A stretch of DNA of 64,000 nucleotides from the NCBI GenBank assembly GCA_023402075.1, contig JAEXCS010000041.1, positions 1 through 64,000 of the forward strand, in the 5' to 3' direction. Of this stretch, positions 57,253-64,000 are shown piece by piece. Position 1 is the first letter of the stretch. The number at the start of each line of letters is the position of its first letter. A program made the translations under genes and the position numbers. The notes under the pieces were generated by a model. That model saw nothing but the letters and a program-made list of their open reading frames with translations. It searched no databases and had not been told where the DNA came from. Source of the stretch: Bacillota bacterium (GTDB lineage: Bacteria; Bacillota; Clostridia; Oscillospirales; Oscillospiraceae).

Positions 57253-58209
57253 TTACTTTTGCAGCAGATGTACGGCGAAGCCGCCGAATTCCTGCTCTAA
57301 ATACACGGCGACCATTGTCTCGCCCTTGTATTTTGCGGTGCTTTCGTTCATCCGGAAGCCGCGCTTTAAAAGCTCTGCCGCTGCACGGGGAATGCTGTTG
57401 GTGCGCACGGCAATATGGCCGTTTTTCCCCAGATACACGGACTTCATCACCTCTACGACGGAACCGGCGAAGTTGGAGCTTCCGCCCTCTTTCACGGCAA
57501 AGCCAAAGGCACGCTCGAACTGCTGGCAGACTTCCAAAGAGGTGTTCGGGTCCTCGGTGTTGACGCCCACGTGTGCCAGCTCAAATCCCAGCGCGCCGCG
57601 CCGGGCGTCGGCGCACAGAGCGGTGATGCGGTCAAAGCGACCGGCGGCAATATCCGCCTTGTCGCACAGCCAGCTTCCGCCCACGGCGTGAATGAAAGGA
57701 GCCGCCAGATATTCGCCCAGATTCTTCGCGTTTACGCCGCCGGTGGGAATAAACCGGATTCCGCCGAAGGGGCCGGCCAGAGATTTCATGGCGGGCAGTC
57801 CGCCATAGACGCTGGCGGGGAAGAACTTGACCACCTTCAGTCCGTGGGACATAGCGGCCATAATCTCGGTGGGGGTGACGCAGCCCGGGGTGATCGCCAC
57901 GCCGTTTTCCACACACCATGCCACAACTTCCTCACAATAGCCGGGAGATACGATGAACTTTGCCCCCGCTTCCACGGCGGTTTTGCACTGCTCCAGCGTG
58001 ATCACCGTGCCTGCGCCCACCAGCATATCCGGGCACTCCTTCGCCACGGCGGCGATAGAGTCCCGCGCGGCGGCGGTGCGGAAGGTGATCTCCATGACAT
58101 CAATGCCTCCGGCAAGCATGGCTTTCGCGGTGGGAACGGCGTGAGCCGCATCCTCAAGAACCACCACCGGAACAACACCGGCCTGATGCAGTCTTTCCAG
58201 AATTTCCAT
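57253..58209 (-). CDS. eda: KDPG/KHG aldolase fused to a VOC (glyoxalase-fold) domain
   Basis: A 318-residue protein. Residues 1-205 are Eda: E40 in [31 protein letters not shown] and Schiff-base K128 in KVVKFFPAS, then [10 protein letters not shown]. Residues 207-318 add a VOC-type module ([15 protein letters not shown]...[23 protein letters not shown]), about twice the usual length of Eda in total. It cleaves KDPG to pyruvate and glyceraldehyde-3-phosphate. The extra domain may bind a sugar acid or metal. ATG 58209 has AAAGGAACG upstream. Confidence 0.93.
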   Translation of the reverse strand: MEILERLHQAGVVPVVVLEDAAHAVPTAKAMLAGGIDVMEITFRTAAARDSIAAVAKECPDMLVGAGTVITLEQCKTAVEAGAKFIVSPGYCEEVVAWCVENGVAITPGCVTPTEIMAAMSHGLKVVKFFPASVYGGLPAMKSLAGPFGGIRFIPTGGVNAKNLGEYLAAPFIHAVGGSWLCDKADIAAGRFDRITALCADARRGALGFELAHVGVNTEDPNTSLEVCQQFERAFGFAVKEGGSSNFAGSVVEVMKSVYLGKNGHIAVRTNSIPRAAAELLKRGFRMNESTAKYKGETMVAVYLEQEFGGFAVHLLQK

Positions 58210-58255
58210 AATATCGCGTTCCTTTCTTTTGCGGGGCGCCCATCCGGGCGCGGCC

Positions 58256-59215
58256 TTACAGGGTGTTGACGGGGTATCGGGGGGCTTTCCCGGTGAGAAC
58301 GTCGATGACGTTTTGTGCCACCTTCGTCTTAAGCTCTTCCACGCCCTCCATGGTGCTGTAAGCGGTGTGGTCGGTCAAAACCACATTGGACAGGCGGCAG
58401 AAGGGAGAGTCGGCCCCCAGGGGTTCATGGTTGTGGGTATCCAGACCGGCGGAGAGAATTGTTCCCTTTTCCAGCGCGTCCAGCAGGTCCGCGTCGTTTA
58501 CCAGCGGGCCGCGGCTGACATTGATAAGAATGGCGGTGGACTTCATCTTTTCAAGCGTCCGGGCATTGATGATGCCCGCGGTGTCTTTGTTGGCATGGAG
58601 ATGGAGAGAAATGATGTCAGACTGGGAAAGAACCTCGTCCAGCTCTGCCTTCCGCACGCCCAGCGCCGCCAGCTCCTCCGCGCTTACATAGGGGTCATAG
58701 GCCAAAACCTCGCTAAGACCGAAGCCGGAAACCTTGTGAATCAGCGCCCGGGCAATGCGCCCTGCGCCGATAACGCCCAGCGTCTTGCCCTTCAAACGGA
58801 AGCTGGTGCCCTGAAGATTCCATGCGCCCTCCCTGATCCGGCGGTCCCGCATGGGGATGTGGCGCAGGCAGGAGAGCATCAGCGCCAGCGCATGGTCGGA
58901 TACATCCTCCATGCAGTAGTCGGGGACATTGGTCACCTGAATTCCGTGGGCGGTGGCCGCGTTTAAATCCACGTTTTCAAAGCCCACGCCGTAACGGCTG
59001 ATCACCTTACAGCGCTTGAGGCCTGCCACGGCCTTGGCGGTCATGGGCGCCAAATCCAGCAACACTGCGTCAGCGTCGGCGCACTGGGAGATCAAATCCT
59101 CTTCGGTTTCGCAGTGGCAAAGCCGAAGCTCTGCACCGATTGATGCGAGCATCTTGCGTTCAATTTCATAGCTTGCGTGCCGCTCATCGCTGACACAGAC
59201 GGTATACGTTGTCAT
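58256..59215 (-). CDS. D-isomer-specific 2-hydroxyacid dehydrogenase
   Basis: A 319-residue NAD-dependent dehydrogenase. VISRYGVGFENVDLNAATAHGIQVTN, TLGVIGAGRIARALIHK (NAD motif), catalytic Arg in INVSRGPLVN, Glu in SAGLDTHNHEP and His in VLTDHTAYST are seen. ATG 59215 follows GGAGGAACTC. In this operon it may reduce or oxidise a 2-keto or 2-hydroxy uronate intermediate. Substrate not inferable from sequence. Confidence 0.88.
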   Translation of the reverse strand: MTTYTVCVSDERHASYEIERKMLASIGAELRLCHCETEEDLISQCADADAVLLDLAPMTAKAVAGLKRCKVISRYGVGFENVDLNAATAHGIQVTNVPDYCMEDVSDHALALMLSCLRHIPMRDRRIREGAWNLQGTSFRLKGKTLGVIGAGRIARALIHKVSGFGLSEVLAYDPYVSAEELAALGVRKAELDEVLSQSDIISLHLHANKDTAGIINARTLEKMKSTAILINVSRGPLVNDADLLDALEKGTILSAGLDTHNHEPLGADSPFCRLSNVVLTDHTAYSTMEGVEELKTKVAQNVIDVLTGKAPRYPVNTL

Positions 59216-59230
59216 GAGTTCCTCCAATGC

Positions 59231-59998
59231 TTATTTCACCAGATATCCGCCGTCCACGGGAATGACCGCGCCGTTGAGATAGTCAGAAGCGCGGGAAGCC
59301 AAAAAGATGGCAGTGCCCTTCATGTCCTCGCCGGTGCCCCAGCGGTGGGCGGGAATCCGGTCGGTAATTTCGGTATAGCGGGGGTTTGCAGGATCGGTGA
59401 GAGCGGTGTTCATCTCCGTGTCCATATAGCCGGGCGCGATGCAGTTGACGTTGATGTTCCGGCCTGCCAGCTCGTTGCACATATCCTTGCTGAACTGGGC
59501 CACACCGCCCTTGGCCGCCGCGTAGGCGGGAACGGTGAAGCCGCCGAAAAACGAGGCCATGGAGGCGATGTTAATCATTTTTCCGGAAGGCTCGGGATTT
59601 TTCAAAAACTCCCGGGCCGCCAGCTGGCACAGGACAAAGGGGGCGGTGAGATTGACCTCAATCACCTCGTCCCAATCGGACTTTGGAAACTGCTCGCAGG
59701 GATAGCGGCGCTGAATGCCAGCCGCGTTGATGAGAATGTCCAGCCCGCCAAGAAGCTCCACGGCCTTATAAAAGCCCTGCTCCCGCTCCTCGGCGTTGGC
59801 AAGATCCACCTTCAGCCCGTGGCAGTTAAAGCCGCGGCCGCGAAACTTGGCGGCAACAGACTCCACCTTGTCGGAGGAGCCGAAAATCACCACAGAGGCA
59901 CCCGCCTCCATCAAGCCCTCGGCCATGCCGTACCCCAGCCCCCGGGTGCCCCCGGTGACAATGGCCCGACGGCCGGAAATGTCAAACAAATTGGTCAT
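59231..59998 (-). CDS. kduD: 2-deoxy-D-gluconate 3-dehydrogenase
   Basis: A 255-residue short-chain dehydrogenase. NAD motif TGGTRGLGYG, INAAGIQRRYP (the AGIQRR wording is typical of KduD), active-site Tyr and Lys in PAYAAAKGG, and CIAPGYMDTEMN. It reduces 5-keto-4-deoxyuronate products to 2-keto-3-deoxygluconate. Next to kduI. Confidence 0.94.
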   Translation of the reverse strand: MTNLFDISGRRAIVTGGTRGLGYGMAEGLMEAGASVVIFGSSDKVESVAAKFRGRGFNCHGLKVDLANAEEREQGFYKAVELLGGLDILINAAGIQRRYPCEQFPKSDWDEVIEVNLTAPFVLCQLAAREFLKNPEPSGKMINIASMASFFGGFTVPAYAAAKGGVAQFSKDMCNELAGRNINVNCIAPGYMDTEMNTALTDPANPRYTEITDRIPAHRWGTGEDMKGTAIFLASRASDYLNGAVIPVDGGYLVK

Positions 59999-60036
59999 AT
60001 CTGAATGTCCTCCTGTGAATTGTTAAATGTGCGCGG

Positions 60037-60843
60037 TCAGGACTGAAAATTTTCCAGAGCCGGGTCCAGAACTGCCAGATCATAGCGGCGGCTGGGCTGA
60101 GAGAACGCTGCCAGCACCCAGAAATACGCATTGCGCGTGCCGGGGCAGGCCACGGTGGGGTGATACCCTGCGGGGGCCTGCACCATTGTGCCGGAATGGA
60201 CGGTGTGGGTCACGATGTCTTCCACTCCGCCGCTTTCAAGATAGCTGATATGCAGGCCGAAGTGAGGCAGGGGCATATCGAAATAGCAATAAACCTCTTC
60301 CAAATCCCGTTCGTGCTGGTGGGGAGGCCAGCTGGTCCATGCGCCCTCTCCGCCCCAGGTAAGCCCGCAGATCAGCTTGGAAGCAGCCTCCTGATGGGAC
60401 AGGGTAAACATAACCTCCCGGCGGCCCACGCCGCTGCCGTGAATCTGGTGAATATCACCGATGGGCAGGCTGAGATCGAAGGACCGGAAAAACGGAGCGC
60501 CCACGCCCTCGCACTTTGCCGCGGCGATATAGAAAATGGAGTTCTCCAGCGCGGTGATGCGGATGGAGTTGCCGCCGGGGAGATAAAACGAATCAAATTT
60601 TTTCATGGTCTGATCCAACGACGAATGGTCAGACAACTTTGCGGAGCCTTCGATTAAAACCGGGTTCATCTCCAGCGCCTGTGTCTCCAAAACATAGGAG
60701 TCGCCGGCGTTCAGATTCAGCCGATAAACCTGCGCTTCTCGGCATTCGCAGGTTTCAGGAGTAACAACCGCATGAAAACCCGGGGCTTCGGGGGACTGGA
60801 CACCCCAGCGTTCCATCCGTTCCTTATTGGATTGATTGCGCAT
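60037..60843 (-). CDS. kduI: 5-keto-4-deoxyuronate isomerase
   Basis: A 268-residue cupin-fold zinc enzyme. Features are YLPGGNSIRI-like FYLPGGNS, LICGLTWGGEGAWTSWPPHQHERDLEEVYCYFDMP, which holds the zinc His and Glu ligands, and VQAPAGYHPTVACPGTRNAYFWVL. It isomerises the product of unsaturated uronate ring opening, so pectin- or glycosaminoglycan-type oligosaccharides are likely sources. GGAGG upstream of ATG 60843. Confidence 0.93.
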   Translation of the reverse strand: MRNQSNKERMERWGVQSPEAPGFHAVVTPETCECREAQVYRLNLNAGDSYVLETQALEMNPVLIEGSAKLSDHSSLDQTMKKFDSFYLPGGNSIRITALENSIFYIAAAKCEGVGAPFFRSFDLSLPIGDIHQIHGSGVGRREVMFTLSHQEAASKLICGLTWGGEGAWTSWPPHQHERDLEEVYCYFDMPLPHFGLHISYLESGGVEDIVTHTVHSGTMVQAPAGYHPTVACPGTRNAYFWVLAAFSQPSRRYDLAVLDPALENFQS

Positions 60844-60954
60844 AATAAAACCTCCATTATAATTTTACTGCAAAAAATCATCAGATGAATTAAAGAGTTT
60901 GTGTTCAAAAAAACAGCCGGTATACACGCGGCTTTCAAAAAGGACAAATCCTTT

Positions 60955-60990
60955 ACGGCTGCCGCCGTGTTTTTTCGCGGCGGCAGCCGT
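60955..60990. other. Hairpin between dctM and kduI
   Basis: ACGGCTGCCGCCG and CGGCGGCAGCCGT (13 bp) with a 10-base loop lie in the 160-base spacer after the dctM stop. On the minus strand the loop is A-rich and no strong T run follows, so partial termination or mRNA stabilisation is likely. No gene seen in the spacer. Confidence 0.65.
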
Positions 60991-61003
60991 ATCGGAATCA
61001 GGT

Positions 61004-62284
61004 TTATACCAGGCAGGTGCTGAACCAGGGGAAGAATACTGTCAGGAAGAAAACAGCAACGTATCCAACAAGGAAAGGCATCTCGGCCTTGGCAATCTGC
61101 CCCATGGGCAGCTTGGTAACCGACGTGGCGGAGAAGATGTTGACGGCCACGGGCGGCGTCATGGTGCCGATGACATTGGACACGCAAACGATCATACCGA
61201 AGTGGATTGGATGGATACCGAGGCTCTGAGCGATAGGCCAGAGCACGGGAACCAGCAGTACGCAGATGGCGGTACCCTCCATGAAGGTTCCGAAAATCAG
61301 CAAAATAATGGCGACGATAAAGGAGAACAGCGTGCTGCTGAGGTGCATATTCACTACGGTTTCCACCAGACTGCTGGAGAGGCCGGAGAAGGTGAACACC
61401 CAGCTGAAGGCGGTGGAGGCAGAGATGATGAAAAGAATCATCGCCGAGCTCTTGGCGGAGTCATACAGAATGTCAACCAAGTCGGAGAACTTAAGTTCGC
61501 GATAGAACAGGGTTCCCGCGATCAGCGCCCAGATACAGGCCACCACGGAGCTTTCGGTGGGCGTGAGAACGCCGGAGTAGATACCGCCCAGAATGATGAT
61601 GGGCGTGAGCAAAGCGGGAATTGCATCAAAAAAGATTTTGAAAATATCCCATGCAGAATGATGCTCCTCCTGCTTGGGCCAATTTTCCTTTTTGGCATAC
61701 CACAGTGCCACGGTGATCAGCACGACGCAGATCAGGATGCCTACCAGCAGACCCTGCTTGAACATACCGCTGACGGACGCGCCGGTGAGCGTGGAGTAAA
61801 TCACCATGATGATAGAGGGCGGAATCACAGGCCCCAGACCACCGCTGACCACCAGAAGACCCGCGGTGCGGGGACCGGGGTAGCCGGCCTTTACCATGTC
61901 GGCATACAGCATGGAGCCGATGGCAATAACGGTGGCGGGAGCGGAACCGGAGAGGGCGGCGAAGAAGGCGCAGGCCAGAACCAGCGCCACGGCCATGCCG
62001 CCCCGGACACGGCCCACCAGAATGCTTGCAAATTTAACAATACGGCGGGAAATTCCGCCCTTTGTCATCAGGTTGCCGGCCAGCACAAAAAACGCGATGG
62101 CCATGATGGACACACTGTCAAGCCCTGCATAAAAGCGCAGAGGGATAGAAGCGGTGGTGGCGGGAGCCATAATGTTCTGGGCGAAGAGAATCATCGCGGT
62201 GGCGGAGACACCCAGAGAAATGGAAATGGGAACGCCAATGAAAAGGCATACGATAAATACGCCAAATAAAAGTACTCCGGTCAT
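61004..62284 (-). CDS. dctM: TRAP transporter large permease DctM
   Basis: A 426-residue permease with about twelve spans. GVPISISLGVSATAMIL, FYAGLDSVSIMAIAFFVLAGNLMTKGGISRR, FAALSGSAPATVIAIGS, and GGLGPVIPPSIIMVIYS are DctM/SiaM hallmarks. It imports the sugar acid with Na+ using the binding protein DctP. Overlaps the dctQ stop as ATGA. Confidence 0.96.
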   Translation of the reverse strand: MTGVLLFGVFIVCLFIGVPISISLGVSATAMILFAQNIMAPATTASIPLRFYAGLDSVSIMAIAFFVLAGNLMTKGGISRRIVKFASILVGRVRGGMAVALVLACAFFAALSGSAPATVIAIGSMLYADMVKAGYPGPRTAGLLVVSGGLGPVIPPSIIMVIYSTLTGASVSGMFKQGLLVGILICVVLITVALWYAKKENWPKQEEHHSAWDIFKIFFDAIPALLTPIIILGGIYSGVLTPTESSVVACIWALIAGTLFYRELKFSDLVDILYDSAKSSAMILFIISASTAFSWVFTFSGLSSSLVETVVNMHLSSTLFSFIVAIILLIFGTFMEGTAICVLLVPVLWPIAQSLGIHPIHFGMIVCVSNVIGTMTPPVAVNIFSATSVTKLPMGQIAKAEMPFLVGYVAVFFLTVFFPWFSTCLV

Positions 62285-62793
62285 GCCTGCTCCTCCTTAT
62301 CTCCGAACTGATCGGCAGGCTTTGCAGCCATTTTTACCAGCGTACCAATCTGCACCAGCGTCATAATAGAAAAGCCGATGACAAGTGCCATGTAGGGGAT
62401 GGCCATGGGCCAATTGAGGCTGGTGGTGGTTACGTTGCGGGCAATATTGGTCTGCACGTTGACGATGGCACCCCGGGTGGCCATCGCGGTAAAGGCGATC
62501 AAAACAATCTGCGCCACAATATCAATCACTTTGCGCAGTCCGCCGCGCATCATGCTGATACCTGCTGTCACACGTACCTGCGTTCCGTCTCTCAGACCCG
62601 CCTCTGCCCCTAGAAGCACCATATACACCATGGAAATGCGGGCCAGCTCGTCAAGCCATGAAACAGTGGCTCGAAAGACGTTCCGGGCCAGAACGCTGCC
62701 GAACATGGTGGCCACCATGATAACGAAGGCCAACACCATCAGCAGCCGTTCGGACCGGTCCAGCCAGCCGAGTATTTTCTTGAGTGAATTCAT
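62281..62793 (-). CDS. dctQ: TRAP transporter small permease DctQ
   Basis: A 170-residue four-span protein: RSERLLMVLAFVIMVATMFGSVLARNVFRATVSWLDELARISMVY has the conserved WxDExAR-type segment. The end carries SLNWPMAIPYMALVIGFSIMTL. It is the small membrane subunit that pairs with DctM. AAGGAGAACGG precedes ATG 62793. Confidence 0.94.
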   Translation of the reverse strand: MNSLKKILGWLDRSERLLMVLAFVIMVATMFGSVLARNVFRATVSWLDELARISMVYMVLLGAEAGLRDGTQVRVTAGISMMRGGLRKVIDIVAQIVLIAFTAMATRGAIVNVQTNIARNVTTTSLNWPMAIPYMALVIGFSIMTLVQIGTLVKMAAKPADQFGDKEEQA

Positions 62794-62834
62794 CTGCCGT
62801 TCTCCTTTTTCTCATATCTGCGTTGCAATTGAAA

Positions 62835-62878
62835 ACCGCTTCCGATAGCCCCGGATAGCTCGGGCGACCGGAAGCGGT
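62835..62878 (-). terminator. Partial terminator between dctP and dctQ
   Basis: ACCGCTTCCG and CGGAAGCGGT pair around an inner GCCC/GGGC stem. TTTTC follows on the minus strand. The short T run suggests partial termination, which would keep the binding protein in excess over the permeases. Confidence 0.7.
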
Positions 62879-62910
62879 CTCTGAATTATCTCACAAGAGC
62901 CTTAAAATCG

Positions 62911-63978
62911 TTAAGCGTTCTTAAATGCAGCTCTATCTGCATCCAGCGCGTCCAGCCAAGTCTGGTCGAAGGAAATGCCGTTGGCAGAGTCGGCAACAAA
63001 GGCGTTGTAGCGATCCTTCAGGGTCTGGATGTCGCTGTCGGACAGGTCATAGAAGGTGACGCCCTTTTCGGTCAGTTTGTCCACAGCCTCGTTGTTGTAG
63101 TCTACCAGATACTGCCACTGGTCGCTGCAGCCCTCGGTGACGCCCTGCATGAACTCGTCCATCAGGCCCAGCTCATCAACCTTCTGGTAGGCATAGTCGC
63201 TCATGCACAGCATGATGTAGCAGAAGTAGTGGTTAGACCAAGTGACATAGGGAGCAACCTCATAGTAGTTGCCGGCCCAGTTATTGGAAATGGCGTTTTC
63301 AACGGCGGACACGGTGCCCTGCTGCAAAGCGGTGTACTGCTCGGTGGCAGACATGGGGGTGGCCACGGCTCCAAAGCTGTTCCACATGGCGGTCTGCAGG
63401 TTAGAGCTCATGGTGCGGATCTTCAGGCCCTGCAGGTCGGCTGCGGTCTGAAGGGGCTCCTTGGAGAAGATGTTGCGGAAGCCGGACTCCATCCAGCCGA
63501 TCATGTGCATTCCGGCGGCTTCGACACCCTCGGAAAACAGTCTGCCGGTCTCGCCGGTCATGGCGTAGTTGGCTTCCTCAGCGCTTTCCCAGAGGAAGGG
63601 CTGCTCCAGTGCGGCGCACTCGGGGAAATAATTCTCCAGCACGCTGTTGGCGCAAGTGGCAATGTCAATTTCGCCGTTGGCGCAGCTTTCAATTGTCTCC
63701 GCCTCGCTGCCCAGAGTGGCACCGGCATAGACCTGAATCTGAATCTGACCGTCCGTGTACTGATTCACCAGCTCGGCCACCCGCTTGGCACCGGCGGCAT
63801 AGTTGGTGTTTTCACCGTCGGTGAGCGCATATTTCAGGGTGAGCTTTGCTTCTCCGGAGGAACCGGAAGAGGCGTTGGAGCCGGCGGAGCCAGCCGGGGC
63901 GGAGCTTCCGCAGCCTGCCAGCATGGTTGCGGTCATTACGCCTGCCAGCAGCATCGAGAGACACTTTTTCATTTTCAC
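62911..63978 (-). CDS. dctP: TRAP transporter substrate-binding lipoprotein DctP
   Basis: A 355-residue extracytoplasmic binding protein. A lipoprotein signal (MKMKKCLSMLLAGV, then lipobox LAGC at about residues 20-23) is followed by a Ser/Gly-rich linker and the DctP fold: YALTDGENTNYAAGAKRVAELVNQYTDG, GEIDIATCANSVLENYFPECAALEQPFLW, and LQGLKIRTMSS with the conserved Arg that pairs with the ligand carboxylate. It is the first gene of the operon in view; AAGGAGATTG precedes the ATG. Confidence 0.95.
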   Translation of the reverse strand: MKMKKCLSMLLAGVMTATMLAGCGSSAPAGSAGSNASSGSSGEAKLTLKYALTDGENTNYAAGAKRVAELVNQYTDGQIQIQVYAGATLGSEAETIESCANGEIDIATCANSVLENYFPECAALEQPFLWESAEEANYAMTGETGRLFSEGVEAAGMHMIGWMESGFRNIFSKEPLQTAADLQGLKIRTMSSNLQTAMWNSFGAVATPMSATEQYTALQQGTVSAVENAISNNWAGNYYEVAPYVTWSNHYFCYIMLCMSDYAYQKVDELGLMDEFMQGVTEGCSDQWQYLVDYNNEAVDKLTEKGVTFYDLSDSDIQTLKDRYNAFVADSANGISFDQTWLDALDADRAAFKNA

Positions 63979-64000
63979 AATCTCCTTCTTAATCCAAACT

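Noticed and set aside
60899..62269. Rightward 456-codon frame antisense to dctM
   Set aside because: Extremely Gly/His/Asp/Gln-rich, the usual antisense image of a membrane protein.

Overview
The window is a GC-rich piece of a Firmicutes chromosome, most likely from a gut-associated clostridium of the Oscillospiraceae type. That placement is an inference from gene content: strong AGGAGG ribosome sites, PhoP-like Pho boxes, TRAP-driven hexuronate use, and a prophage with a VapE/DUF2815/DUF2800 replication module. No rRNA, tRNA or CRISPR array was seen.

Region 1 (1 to about 25.9 kb) is the right-hand part of a prophage, cut by the left window edge. Reading leftward, a long tightly overlapped early operon (22.7 to 8.7 kb) encodes small DNA-binding and zinc-ribbon proteins, a 3D-domain wall protein, a Cas4-like DUF2800 nuclease, a DUF2815 ssDNA-binding protein, a family A DNA polymerase, two SNF2-type helicases, a DNA methyltransferase, a HAD/zinc-ribbon protein, a primase-VapE helicase and a VRR-NUC nuclease. 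A non-coding, repeat-rich control region (6.6 to 7.7 kb) separates it from the late head operon: small terminase, connector, scaffold, capsid protein with an Ig-like tail, large terminase, and a neck or tail protein that runs off the edge. The switch at 23.3 to 24.5 kb has two divergent ribbon-helix-helix regulators, one fused to a LexA-type peptidase, around six 13-bp operators. Two rightward cargo genes encode a membrane protein ending in a copy of the phage scaffold motif and a secreted Gly-tetrad protein. The integrase lies at the right end.

Region 2 (26 to 32.5 kb) is a pho regulon: pstS (circularly permuted), pstC, pstA, pstB, phoU, phoB/P and phoR, behind a Pho box.

Region 3 (32.6 to 41 kb, leftward) carries the whole shikimate pathway plus the Phe and Tyr branches (aroF, tyrA, aroB, aroA, aroC, pheA, an aroE-aroK fusion, aroQ). 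A previously unannotated 34-codon Tyr/Phe-rich leader peptide with a terminator and a competing antiterminator sits upstream.

Region 4 (41 to 47.7 kb) holds a zinc-dependent phospholipase-like gene, an lrgA/lrgB pair, malQ, and a small regulator with a NitT/TauT-type ABC transporter behind a riboswitch-like leader. Region 5 (47.7 to 53.7 kb, leftward) holds argG-argH-argF under an ARG-box promoter and an mtnA-deoD nucleoside salvage pair. Region 6 (53.9 to 64 kb, leftward) is a hexuronate catabolic operon: TRAP transporter dctP-dctQ-dctM, kduI, kduD, a 2-hydroxyacid dehydrogenase, an Eda-VOC fusion, kdgK, a HIT protein and an IlvD/Edd dehydratase, closed by a strong terminator.
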